From assembly GCA_049602155.1 (NCBI GenBank), contig JBMYRH010000029.1:1-64000 (forward strand): 64,000 bases of DNA, written 5' to 3'. A program made the position numbers and the translations under genes. The notes beneath the pieces are model-generated. The model made no database searches. It was not told the DNA's origin and was given only the letters and a program-made list of their open reading frames with translations. This document shows positions 25,593 through 33,993 of this stretch, in pieces. Every line of letters starts with the position of its first letter. Position 1 is the stretch's first letter. Source of the DNA: JBMYRH01 sp049602155 (GTDB lineage: Bacteria; Myxococcota_A; UBA9042; PHBI01; JBMYRH01).

Positions 25593-27023
25593 CTAAGGGA
25601 AGGACGGGCGGTTCATCCCGATGACGTCGGCGAGCAGGCGCACACACTGAGCGCTGTACCCGTACTCGTTATCGTACCAGGCGTAGATGACCGCCTTGTT
25701 GCCTTCGACGATGGTCGCCGTCGCGTCGATGATGCTGGCGTGGTCATTGCCCACTTGGTCAATGCTCACGACGTCTGGGGCGCCGGTCCAATCCAGTTGC
25801 TCTTGGAGCTCGCTCTCCATTGAGGACTGCCGGAGGAACTCATTGAGCTCTTCCCGGCTGGTTTCGCGCTCCAGGGTGAGGTTCAAGATGGCCAATGACA
25901 CGTTAGGCGTGGGCACTCGGATGGCGGACGCTGTGAGCTTGCCGGCCAGCCCAGGGAGGGCCTTGGCGGCCGCGCTGGCGGCGCCAGTCGTGGTGATGAC
26001 CATGTTCATCGCCGCGCTGCGGTTACGGCGCGCCTTTGGGTGGTAGTTGTCCGTCAGGTTCTGGTCATTGGTGAAGGCGTGGACCGACTCGATATGACCG
26101 GAGATGATGCCGTACTCATCATCGATGACCTTGAGCGGAGGCACGACGGCGTTGGTCGTGCAGCTCGCCGCTGAGAAGATCGTCTCGTCATCACGCGCCA
26201 TCGCCTGGTTGACGCCGAAGACGATGTTCGGGATGTCGCCTTTGCCCGGGGCCGTCAAGATGACCTGGGATGCGCCCTTGGCTTGCAGGTGGAGGCCGAG
26301 GCCCTCACGGTCCCGCCATTTGCCTGTGTTATCGATGATGACGGCGTTGTCGATGCCGTGCTCGGTGTAGTCGATCTGGTCGGGCGCGTTTGCGTAGAGC
26401 AGCTTCACGCGGTTGCCGTTGATAATCAGCTCGTTCTTTTCACGATCGAGGCCGATGCTCCCGGCGAAGGGGCCGTGCACCGAGTCGCGGCGCAACAGGC
26501 TGGCTCGGCGCGCCAAGTCTTGTCCGCCTTTGGGTCGCACGACGATGGCGCGAAGCCGCGCCTTGTCACCGCCGCCGACCTTCTCGACCAACATCCGAGT
26601 CAACAGGCGCCCAATTCGGCCGAAGCCGTACAGGACCACGTCTCGTGGGCCATCGAGGACGCTGCCTGGGGTGTTGGCGATGGGCGCCATGGTCTCGTTC
26701 ACGAACGTGATTAAGTCCTTGCCCGCGTCACGGGCTTGGCTCACGAGCTTGCCGACGTCGATGCGCGCGGGCCCCAGCTTGAGTTCGACGAGTCGCGCGA
26801 GAACGGCCGCGGACTCAGCCATGTTGATGGCCTGATTGCCGTCGAATTTCTGAGCGTACTTATGCGCCTTGATGAGCGCGACGGGGTTCTTCTTCGGCAG
26901 GGGTTTGCCGTAGACCGTCGTGATGACGCTGTTCTCGCGGTACAGCGTCCCGATGAGCGGCACCATCCGTTCTGCGTACTCTTCCCGTTCTGCCCAATCG
27001 AGAAAATGCGTGTCAGCCACCAT
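25593..27023 (-). CDS. gap: Glyceraldehyde-3-phosphate dehydrogenase, long form
   Basis: 476 residues against about 335 for standard GAPDH. Residues 1-125 are an extra helical N-terminal domain; the NAD fold starts at YGFGRIGRL (about 132-140). The active site reads SAASCTTNAVVP with nucleophile Cys288, and SIRVPTPNVS-type segments and YDNEYGYS complete the catalytic domain. Long GAPDHs of this kind occur in some marine gammaproteobacteria and Bacteroidetes beside a standard copy. ATG 27023 has AGGAGGG eight bases before it. It interconverts glyceraldehyde 3-phosphate and 1,3-bisphosphoglycerate; the role of the extra domain is unknown. Confidence 0.92.
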   Translation of the reverse strand: MVADTHFLDWAEREEYAERMVPLIGTLYRENSVITTVYGKPLPKKNPVALIKAHKYAQKFDGNQAINMAESAAVLARLVELKLGPARIDVGKLVSQARDAGKDLITFVNETMAPIANTPGSVLDGPRDVVLYGFGRIGRLLTRMLVEKVGGGDKARLRAIVVRPKGGQDLARRASLLRRDSVHGPFAGSIGLDREKNELIINGNRVKLLYANAPDQIDYTEHGIDNAVIIDNTGKWRDREGLGLHLQAKGASQVILTAPGKGDIPNIVFGVNQAMARDDETIFSAASCTTNAVVPPLKVIDDEYGIISGHIESVHAFTNDQNLTDNYHPKARRNRSAAMNMVITTTGAASAAAKALPGLAGKLTASAIRVPTPNVSLAILNLTLERETSREELNEFLRQSSMESELQEQLDWTGAPDVVSIDQVGNDHASIIDATATIVEGNKAVIYAWYDNEYGYSAQCVRLLADVIGMNRPSFP

Positions 27024-27173
27024 CGCAAAGCCCTCCTGCTTGGAGACGCCTAGTAACAAGTTTTGACGCAGATTGCTCGCAGTCCCTGCGAAAAAGAGAA
27101 ACTCCCCATGTGGAGGTGCTCTAAACGATGTGCTAGGTGGCCACGGTCGTGATGGCGTGGGCGGGCACAGCGC

Positions 27174-28763
27174 CTAAGGGCGTGTCGCTGCGACCATGGA
27201 GCGGTAGGCGGAGACGAAGTCGGCGAAGAAGGCGCGCTCGTCGGCTGCGTACTCTTCGACGTACCGTCGTGACTCTGGATCCTCCAGGAGCGCCACGTCG
27301 CTCGCCAGGAGGTGGTTGTGGCCGCTCAGTACGCGCTTAAAGTAGCTGTTGCTGAATGAGAATGGGTCGGCCGTGAAGGGGCTGCCATCGGCTTTCCCGA
27401 GGGTGTGCGCACCGCTGAGCGCGGTGAGATCGCGGACGCTTAGCCCTTTGCGCAAGAAGCGCTCTCTAAGGGTGCCCACGGGCTCGTCACGGTCAGGGAG
27501 CTCGCTGACCATGAAGTCTTGCGGGGTGTCGGGGCGACCGAGCTGCACGGGAATATGTGGCCCACCGCAACGCTCCACGGCGGCGGCCCCTGCGACGACG
27601 ATGAGGTCGCCCAAGGAGACCTCGGGGAGCATCGCCTTGAGCGCGTTGAGCTTACTGACTGTGCCCTCGAGGCCCCGATTCTCGGGGAGCGCGAGGTTGT
27701 CCGGGTGCAGGATCGCGCCGCTGTTCGCTGACGCGAGGGCGTCATGGAAGGCGAGCCTTAGCAGACCAGGGGCGTCCATCCGAGTGATGTGCTGGAGGAC
27801 GGTGCGCGCTACATTGGTGGACTTCGGGCGTCGGGCATTGGGGCGCTGATCTGGCAGCACCTCAAAGAGCGTCTGAGGTTCGGCCTTGCCCTTCATGGTG
27901 GCGGTCACGGTGCGCCCGATGGTCACGGCGTCTCGAATGTGTGGGTGGACCGAGTCGCTGACCAAGAGGCTGGCTGAAAACTCTTTGGTCGCGGACTCGA
28001 TGCGGCTGGCGGTGTTGACGACGTCGCCCAAGGCGGTGAGCTGACGTCGCTGCGGGTGACCGACCTCGCCCACGACCACTTCGCCGACGTGGACGCCGAT
28101 ACCAATCCGGAACTGCTCTCCAAACTGCTCGCCCATGTAGTGATTGAACTGCTCCAGGTCATCCATCATCTCGATCGCCGCTGAGACCGCCTGGTTCGCG
28201 GCGACCTCGGGGCCACAGCCGCACATGCCGAAGAGCGCCATCACGCCGTCGCCCATGTACTTGTCGATATAGCCATCATGGCGGTGAATCGCTTCACCGA
28301 CCCCGAAGAGGTAGCGGTTCAAGATGTGCATCACGTCGTAGGGGTAACTGCGCTCGGAGAAGCGTGTGAACCCGCGGATGTCACTGAACAGGACCGCGAC
28401 CTCCATCGCTTTGCCTGCGCTGCGTCCAGTCTGGTCGCTGGCCTCATTTGTATAGGCTGCCTCTGCGTCATGGTCGTCCAGGACCAGGCGCTTCACCGTC
28501 ACCGGGCCCATGACCTTGGTCTGGCACGCCAGGCGGACCTCGTTGGGGAGCCCTTTGCGCTCGACCAGGGCGCGCTCAGCATCCGTTCGGGGCGCAAGGT
28601 TGTCCGCCCCCGCGACGATCAAGACCCGGCAGGTTGAGCACCGGGCATGGCCGCCGCAAGCGTGGTAGTGAGAGACCGCGTTTTGCTTTGAGATGTCGAG
28701 CAGGGTCATGCCCGGGGTGTCTACGTGTTGCACTCCAGAGCGCTCGTATGTGACCTCAAACAT
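27174..28763 (-). CDS. [2Fe-2S] ferredoxin - adenylate cyclase - haem peroxidase fusion
   Basis: 529 residues in three domains. Residues 1-95: a ferredoxin with CX5CX2C (Cys36, 42, 45) and Cys80, enough for one [2Fe-2S] cluster. Residues 118-305: a class III nucleotide cyclase with both metal Asp (128 in FSDIRGFT, 172 in MGDGVM), Lys168 and Asp247, the pair that selects adenine, and Asn250/Arg254 of the transition-state site, so it should make cAMP. Residues 325-525: a class I-like haem peroxidase with Arg336-x-x-Phe339-His340 distal, ALSGAHTLG with proximal His453, NSYF, and Asp489 in LASDVALLEDP. Cytoplasmic: no signal peptide or helix. ATG 28763 follows AAGGA. Ferredoxin-cyclase pairs are known; I do not recall this third domain being described with them. 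A response-regulator gene precedes it by 192 bases. Confidence 0.88.
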   Translation of the reverse strand: MFEVTYERSGVQHVDTPGMTLLDISKQNAVSHYHACGGHARCSTCRVLIVAGADNLAPRTDAERALVERKGLPNEVRLACQTKVMGPVTVKRLVLDDHDAEAAYTNEASDQTGRSAGKAMEVAVLFSDIRGFTRFSERSYPYDVMHILNRYLFGVGEAIHRHDGYIDKYMGDGVMALFGMCGCGPEVAANQAVSAAIEMMDDLEQFNHYMGEQFGEQFRIGIGVHVGEVVVGEVGHPQRRQLTALGDVVNTASRIESATKEFSASLLVSDSVHPHIRDAVTIGRTVTATMKGKAEPQTLFEVLPDQRPNARRPKSTNVARTVLQHITRMDAPGLLRLAFHDALASANSGAILHPDNLALPENRGLEGTVSKLNALKAMLPEVSLGDLIVVAGAAAVERCGGPHIPVQLGRPDTPQDFMVSELPDRDEPVGTLRERFLRKGLSVRDLTALSGAHTLGKADGSPFTADPFSFSNSYFKRVLSGHNHLLASDVALLEDPESRRYVEEYAADERAFFADFVSAYRSMVAATRP

Positions 28764-28955
28764 GCTGGTCCTTCGGGGCTGTCTACACGTGCAGTCGCCC
28801 GAGGCTGAACGATGACACGTGCGCGGGAGGCCTGCAACGAAGGTGAGGTCCATGGCCGTCGTCGTCGCTGCGCATGACCAGAGGACGTGACGGGAGGGCT
28901 CGCTCGGCGTGGAGGTGGTCCTCTGGGTCGAACGGTCGCGGCCGAACACTCTGCA

Positions 28956-30149
28956 TTAAGGAGCGCTGTCCTTCACGGGGCGGGTCACGGCCAATTTCAC
29001 CTCGAAGGGCTCCACGAGGCCAACCCTGAGGTGAAAGCTCTCGAGGCTGGCGAGGAGCGGCGCGGTGATCTCCATGCCGGCCGCGACGAGCCTCCGTCCG
29101 TTCTTGTCGTGGATGGCAGAGCGGGTCACAGCGCCGGGTTGGAGCTCCTTAAAGCTCACGAGCGTCTCTAGGGTCTCTAAGGTGGCGTAGAGGGAGGTCG
29201 CGACAGCGAGCAGCGCGGGGTCGTGATGGCCGGGGAGCTCGGAGCAGTAGTTGACTGCAGCGCGTCGCGTGAGGCCGCCGTCTTCGAAGTCGATGATGTC
29301 GCGGACGAGGCGTATGATGCGAGACCCAAGGGGGATCTCCTCACCCGCGATGGGGAGGTTGGGCACCCCGGTGCCGTCGAACCGCTTGTCCTGCCAAGCG
29401 ACGATCTCACCGATGCGTTCAAACTCGGGGATGTGCTCGATGAGTGATGCGCTCACCTCCGGGATCGTCTCCAGCAGCTTTCGATCTGCGGGGACCAAGC
29501 GACTGGGTTGATTCGAAGCCGTCCTGACCTCCTCGGGCAGCACAACGCGGCCGAGCTGGCAGAGGATCGCGGCCACCTCGAGCTCCCAGATGGGGTCGTA
29601 GTTCACTTCCCGACCGAGCTCTTGGACCATCTTCTCGATGCGTTTGGCGCGACCGAAAGACTCGGGATCCACCATGGAGAGCACATCGCGCATCACGGAG
29701 ATGGAGCCCTTCAGTGTGGCGTTGTGCAGATCGCGCTCTTCGAGGCGCCGTCGGTGGCGGTCCGCCCGCAAGGTCGCTTGGACGCGTGTACGAAGTTCGA
29801 GCCCATCGATGGGCTTTGAGAGGAAGTCATCAGCCCCCGCTTCAAGCCCCTCGAGCCGTGACTCTCGGTCTTGGAGCGCGGTGATCATCACGACAGGGAG
29901 GTCGCGGGTGTCCGGGTGCTCTCGCAGCGCCGCGCAGACCTCGAAGCCGTTCATGCCGGGCATGAGCACATCTAAGAGGACCATCGCGGGCTCTTCGCTT
30001 TTCGCCAGCTTTAGCGCTTGTGGACCCGAGGTGGCGATACAGAGTCGGTGACCTAAGGGCGCCAAGAGTGCCTTGAGCGCCGCCAGAGCGCCCTCGTCAT
30101 CGTCGACGATCAGGATGGTTTGCTTGGGAGAGCGTGGGATAAAGGCCAT
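28956..30149 (-). CDS. Response regulator with degenerate HD-GYP-like domain
   Basis: 397 residues. Residues 10-128 are a receiver domain with acidic pocket Asp16-18, phosphoacceptor Asp60 (LLDVLMPG), Thr90 and Lys112 (SKPIDG). Residues about 150-290 follow the HD-GYP helix pattern, but the catalytic motifs are altered: the HD pair is CQ (AILCQLGRVVLPEEV), the HHE position reads WQD, and GYP is GVP (RFDGTGVP). It is therefore probably unable to hydrolyse cyclic di-GMP and may bind a partner or ligand. A C-terminal 100-residue part carries SFKELQPGAVTRSAIHDKNGRRLVAAGMEIT, a segment seen after some HD-GYP domains. It lies upstream of the cyclase fusion on the same strand and could share its transcript. 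Confidence 0.8.
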   Translation of the reverse strand: MAFIPRSPKQTILIVDDDEGALAALKALLAPLGHRLCIATSGPQALKLAKSEEPAMVLLDVLMPGMNGFEVCAALREHPDTRDLPVVMITALQDRESRLEGLEAGADDFLSKPIDGLELRTRVQATLRADRHRRRLEERDLHNATLKGSISVMRDVLSMVDPESFGRAKRIEKMVQELGREVNYDPIWELEVAAILCQLGRVVLPEEVRTASNQPSRLVPADRKLLETIPEVSASLIEHIPEFERIGEIVAWQDKRFDGTGVPNLPIAGEEIPLGSRIIRLVRDIIDFEDGGLTRRAAVNYCSELPGHHDPALLAVATSLYATLETLETLVSFKELQPGAVTRSAIHDKNGRRLVAAGMEITAPLLASLESFHLRVGLVEPFEVKLAVTRPVKDSAP

Positions 30150-30405
30150 AGGGCAGCCTAGCACGTTGGGGCCGCGACTGTGGGGGGAAGAGGTGCGGCT
30201 AGGGGGCGACGGGATGAACGCTGTGCTGCGGCATCTTCTGAACAAAAGTCACAGAGAGGGCTTAAGTTTTTGAGGTCACTCGACGAAGCAGGGGAGGCGC
30301 GTCGAAGTCTCTGCGGTGCGCTTCGAAGGTTCTGTACCGCCAGTGTGTCTCTTGATTGTAGAGCACACGCCGGGATGTATCGCTTTGGCGATGAGGAGAG
30401 TGTGT

Positions 30406-30846
30406 ATGAGGTTTCTTGGTTTGATTGTGGCGCTCGGAACGCTCGCCTTGGCGATGAGCCTGTCATCAAGTCTGATGCACTATATCAACGGGCCGAGCGT
30501 GCTCCTCGTGTGCGCCGTAGGGCTTGGGACGGTGCTCTTTAGTCATGGGCCGAAGGGGCTCGGCTTGCTCTTGCGAGCGTTGGGCTCTGAGGTGACCCGT
30601 GATGAAGCAGAGGAGGCAGCATCGGTGGCCCTCTCAGCCACGAAGAGTTTTCACTGCGCAGGCATCATGGGCTTCTTGATCGGGAGCATCGCGATGCTCG
30701 CGAACTTGGACGATCCCGCGGCCATCGGCCCGGCGGTGGCCGTCGCGCTGCTCACGGTCTTATACGGCTTTGGGGCATCGACGCTCTTGTGGATGCCGAC
30801 CGAGCGGCGCATGCGCGCACTCGTCGCTCACGGCGCGATTGGCTAG
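30406..30846 (+). CDS. Small MotA-like membrane protein
   Basis: 146 residues with four hydrophobic segments. The order LGLIVALGTLALAMSL, INGPSVLLVCAVGLGTVLFSHG and later GFLIGSIAMLANL and PAVAVALLTVLYGFGAS resembles the first part of MotA/ExbB-type channel proteins (helix, INGPS-like loop, GxxGT helix). It is about half the length of MotA and lacks the large cytoplasmic loop, and no MotB or flagellar gene is near. ATG 30406 with GAGGAGAG upstream is preferred over the long open frame starting 30316. Confidence 0.6.
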   Translation: MRFLGLIVALGTLALAMSLSSSLMHYINGPSVLLVCAVGLGTVLFSHGPKGLGLLLRALGSEVTRDEAEEAASVALSATKSFHCAGIMGFLIGSIAMLANLDDPAAIGPAVAVALLTVLYGFGASTLLWMPTERRMRALVAHGAIG

Positions 30847-30889
30847 ATGGGCTTGGACATGGGGAGGGTAGGGCAGGCATGCTCTCTCC

Positions 30890-31315
30890 ATGTCTGACGA
30901 TGAAAATGCACGCCTGTTGCGCACGATGAAGACCCTCGCGAAGAAGCGCGATGAGCCAAGCCGGAAGGCGGTGTACATGGCGCTCTTGAGTGCGACGCTC
31001 TACGTACCGACGGAAGCCGATCCGGACCAACCTGACGAGACCCGCTTTTCACAAGACGAGCCCCTCCATGGGCGGTCTGTGTACGTGGCCTTCACGTCGC
31101 TCTCCGATTTAAAACGCTGGCAACCCGAGGGCACGTCTCACACGACGATGCAGGGGCGCGAGCTCTTCCCGATCTTGGCGCAGAGCGAGCTGGGGTCGTG
31201 CCTCATCAACCCCCTAGGTGACATCCGGGGCGAGCTCTACCAGCACGAGGTCGAGATGCTCTCGGACGCAGTGGACAAGCTGAAGGCGTGGCGCGCGGGC
31301 AGCGCGATGAACTAA
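30890..31315 (+). CDS. SseB-like domain protein
   Basis: 141 residues. VYMALLSATLYVPT, VYVAFTSLSDLKRW, LFPILAQSELGSCLINP and GDIRGEL match the SseB N-terminal domain (enhanced serine sensitivity family), a small alpha/beta fold of unclear biochemical role that is often linked to type VII or other secretion loci elsewhere. No such locus is seen here. It begins 43 bases after the MotA-like gene and could share its transcript. Confidence 0.7.
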   Translation: MSDDENARLLRTMKTLAKKRDEPSRKAVYMALLSATLYVPTEADPDQPDETRFSQDEPLHGRSVYVAFTSLSDLKRWQPEGTSHTTMQGRELFPILAQSELGSCLINPLGDIRGELYQHEVEMLSDAVDKLKAWRAGSAMN

Positions 31316-31323
31316 GGCAGCCG

Positions 31324-31566
31324 CTAGTTGACGTGAGGGCAGCTGTCGTAGCTCGCGCAGGGCTTGCTTGGATCAGGGAGGCATCGAGGTTCACCTGGGC
31401 CCGGCACGAGGTCGCATTCCCGCGGGAGATCTGCGTCGTCACAGGCACAGTTGCCGACGCCCCCACAGGAGCCTTGCAGCTCACGGCCCCCGATGAGCAC
31501 ACCGAGGCTCATAATGAACATCAAGAGCGCAATCATCGCGATGGTCAGCAGCAGTGTCGGTGTCAT
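31324..31566 (-). CDS. nqrM: NqrM-like Na+-NQR maturation protein
   Basis: 80 residues. One N-terminal membrane helix (LLLTIAMIALLMFIMSLGVLIGG) is followed by GSCGGVGNCACDD, matching the GSCGG plus Cys cluster of NqrM (DUF539), which helps insert the iron centre held between NqrD and NqrE. The tail is longer than usual, with six more Cys-rich positions (ECDLVPGPGEPRCLPD, CASYDSC). Its place at the end of the nqr-apbE operon matches its role. ATG 31566; 50 bases separate it from apbE. Confidence 0.85.
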   Translation of the reverse strand: MTPTLLLTIAMIALLMFIMSLGVLIGGRELQGSCGGVGNCACDDADLPRECDLVPGPGEPRCLPDPSKPCASYDSCPHVN

Positions 31567-31616
31567 GGGGTCCGCCCTGGGTCTCTCCGAGCTTTAGCAT
31601 ACTCGGCTTAGAGGTC

Positions 31617-32696
31617 CTATCTTGCGTTGGTTTTCGCGGAGGTCAGTTGGTTGAAGGCGCGCGTCGTCACGCGAGTCGGGGGGGCGCCCTCGGTCCCAGG
31701 TGCGAGGAAGAGGGCGGCGATGCCATCGCGCTCGGCGACCTCGAGCCCCTCTTTGGCCCCGAGCACATAGAGCGCAGTCGCGTAGGCGTCTGCGGTCATG
31801 CATGAGGGGTGAAGGACGCTGACAGAGCCGAGCCCGTGGCTGACAGGGTCGCCGGTCCTCGCGTCCAGGATGTGTGTGACGGCCTTGCCGTCCACCAGGC
31901 GAACGTTGCGATAGTTGCCAGAGGTCGCGATGGACACGTCGTGAAGCGGGAGGCTCTCCGAGACATCTTGAGCGCCGCCGTCCGGGCGCTCAATACCGAC
32001 CGACCAAGGGGCGCCTTTTGCGTTGTGGCCGCGGGCGCGCACTTCACCACCGATCTCGACGAGGTAGTCGCTGTAGCCCAGGGCTTCTATGGCCACACCG
32101 ATGATGTCGACCGCGTACCCCTTTGCGATGGCGGAGAGGTCGATGTAGAGCCCTGGTTGGGCGCGCTTAAGCGTCTTCGCGCCCTCATCGAGCGTGAGCT
32201 TGTCCGTGCCTATCTTGGCACGAGCGGCGGTCAAGGCAGCGTCGCTGGGTGGGGTGACCACCTCTGGACCAAAGCCCCATGCGTTGACCAGCGGACCGAT
32301 GGTGACGTCAAAGGCGCCACCCGAGAGCCCGTAGATCCGTACAGCCTCTTTGAGCACGGCGGCGAGGTCATCAGACAGAGCGGCCGGGCCCAGGGCCTCA
32401 CTTCGGTTCAGCTTCGAGAGCTCGGAGTCCTCGTGATACGTGGACAGGTGGGTGTTGACGCGCTCGATCTGTGCTGAGATCGCGCGGTCTACTGCCTCTT
32501 TGGGCGTGGGGGCCTCCTCGACGAGGACCTGCACGCTGTAGCTCGTCCCAAAGGCCTCACCGACGAAGTCCCACTTGGGGATCTCGGGCGCAGGGCGCCT
32601 CACCCACAGAGCGATGAAGAGCGCCAAGACGAAGAGCCCAGGCACGATGAAGCGCCTGAGCTGGACCTCTTCGTCTAGTGACGGGCCTGCCGCCAT
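31617..32696 (-). CDS. apbE: FAD:protein FMN transferase
   Basis: 359 residues. One membrane anchor near the N-terminus (RRFIVPGLFVLALFIALWV), then the ApbE/flavin transferase fold: YSVQVLVEE, STYHEDSELSKLNRS, FDVTIGPLVNAWGFG, GLYIDLSAIAKGYAVD, VEIGGEVRARG and THILDARTGDPV. The enzyme attaches FMN to Thr of SGAT motifs in NqrB and NqrC, both encoded in this operon. It starts three bases after the nqrF stop codon. Confidence 0.93.
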   Translation of the reverse strand: MAAGPSLDEEVQLRRFIVPGLFVLALFIALWVRRPAPEIPKWDFVGEAFGTSYSVQVLVEEAPTPKEAVDRAISAQIERVNTHLSTYHEDSELSKLNRSEALGPAALSDDLAAVLKEAVRIYGLSGGAFDVTIGPLVNAWGFGPEVVTPPSDAALTAARAKIGTDKLTLDEGAKTLKRAQPGLYIDLSAIAKGYAVDIIGVAIEALGYSDYLVEIGGEVRARGHNAKGAPWSVGIERPDGGAQDVSESLPLHDVSIATSGNYRNVRLVDGKAVTHILDARTGDPVSHGLGSVSVLHPSCMTADAYATALYVLGAKEGLEVAERDGIAALFLAPGTEGAPPTRVTTRAFNQLTSAKTNAR

Positions 32697-32699
32697 CGA

Positions 32700-33983
32700 T
32701 CAACCACCGAAGTCGTCGAGGGCGATATTCTCTGGCTCGACGCCGAGGTCCTCGAGCATCTTGATGACGGCGGTGTTCATCATCGGAGGACCACAGAGAT
32801 AGAACTCGCAGTCCTCAGGGGACGGGTGATTGCTCAAGTAGTTGTCGAGCAAGACCTGATGGATGAACCCGGTGTAGCCGTGCTTTGCACCAAGCGACTT
32901 TCTGAAGGGCGACTCGGGATCGTCCCAGTTCTCGTCTTCGACGGGGTCGCTCAAGGCCAAGTGCCATTCGAAGTTGTCGAACTCAGCCTGGATCTTGTCG
33001 AAGTGCTCGACATAGAAGGCCTCGCGATAGCTACGAGCGCCATACCAGAAGCTCACCTTTCGGTCGGTCTTGATGCGACGAAACTGGTCAAAGATGTGCG
33101 AGCGCATGGGAGCCATGCCTGCACCACCGCCGATGAAGACCATCTCGTTCTTGGTGTCCTTTGCGAAGAACTCGCCGAAGGGACCGGAGATGGTCACGTC
33201 GTCACCTGGTTTCAGATTGAAGATGAAGGACGACATGATGCCGGGAGGCACATTGGCCCATGCGTTCGCGGCGCGGTCCCACGGGGGGCTCGCGATGCGC
33301 ACGTTGAGCATGATGATGCCGGCCTCTTCTGGGTAGTTGGCCATGGAGTAGGCCCGGACCACGGTCTCCTTCACCTCAGAGACAAAGCCCCACATGCTGA
33401 ACTTGTCCCAATCGCCGCGATACTCGTCCTCGATGTCGAAGTCGGCGTACTTGGCGACGTGCGGTGGACACTCGATCTGGATGTATCCACCCGCACGGAA
33501 GGGAACCGCTTCACCGGCTGGGAGCTCAAGGACGAGCTCCTTGATGAAGGTCGCTACGTTGTGGTTCGAGCGCGTCTTGCATGCCCACTTGCGGACGCTG
33601 AAGATCTCGGGCTCGACCTCGATGTGCATGTCGCTCTTGACCTTAACTTGGCAAGAGAGGCGGCAGCCTTCTCGTGCTTCGCCACGGCTGATGTGGCCGA
33701 CCTCGGTCGGGAGCATCGAGCCACCGCCAGAGTGGACGTGGACCTTACAGACACCGCAGGTGCCGCCACCGCCGCAAGCGGAAGGGATGAAGATCTTCTG
33801 AGCAGAGAGCGCGTTGAGGAGTGTGTCGCCCGCCGGGACGACGACGGGGTTACCCTCGTCACCGTTGATCACGAGCTTCACGTCCGCGGTGTTCACGAGC
33901 CGTGAGCGGGCGACCATCAATGCGGTCACGATCGCCAAGATGACGAAGAGGAACGCGGCGACTCCAAGTCCTGCTGTAAGCAT
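32700..33983 (-). CDS. nqrF: Na+-translocating NADH:quinone reductase subunit F
   Basis: 427 residues. N-terminal helix, then a ferredoxin domain with SACGGGGTCGVCKV and a fourth Cys in CRLSCQ for a [2Fe-2S] cluster. FAD-binding RAYSMANYPEE and NADH-binding FIGGGAGMAPMRSHI follow, ending LCGPPMMNTAVIKML. It is the NADH-oxidising subunit that passes electrons to the membrane part of the pump. AAGGAGG precedes ATG 33983. Confidence 0.96.
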   Translation of the reverse strand: MLTAGLGVAAFLFVILAIVTALMVARSRLVNTADVKLVINGDEGNPVVVPAGDTLLNALSAQKIFIPSACGGGGTCGVCKVHVHSGGGSMLPTEVGHISRGEAREGCRLSCQVKVKSDMHIEVEPEIFSVRKWACKTRSNHNVATFIKELVLELPAGEAVPFRAGGYIQIECPPHVAKYADFDIEDEYRGDWDKFSMWGFVSEVKETVVRAYSMANYPEEAGIIMLNVRIASPPWDRAANAWANVPPGIMSSFIFNLKPGDDVTISGPFGEFFAKDTKNEMVFIGGGAGMAPMRSHIFDQFRRIKTDRKVSFWYGARSYREAFYVEHFDKIQAEFDNFEWHLALSDPVEDENWDDPESPFRKSLGAKHGYTGFIHQVLLDNYLSNHPSPEDCEFYLCGPPMMNTAVIKMLEDLGVEPENIALDDFGG

Positions 33984-33993
33984 GTCGTCCTCC

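Noticed and set aside
30406..30846. Flagellar stator MotA
   Set aside because: Too short, lacks the cytoplasmic loop, and has no MotB or flagellar neighbour; only the first-helix pattern is similar.
32826..33905. Long plus-strand open frame of 359 codons
   Set aside because: Antisense to nqrF, whose identity is certain; low complexity with no motif.
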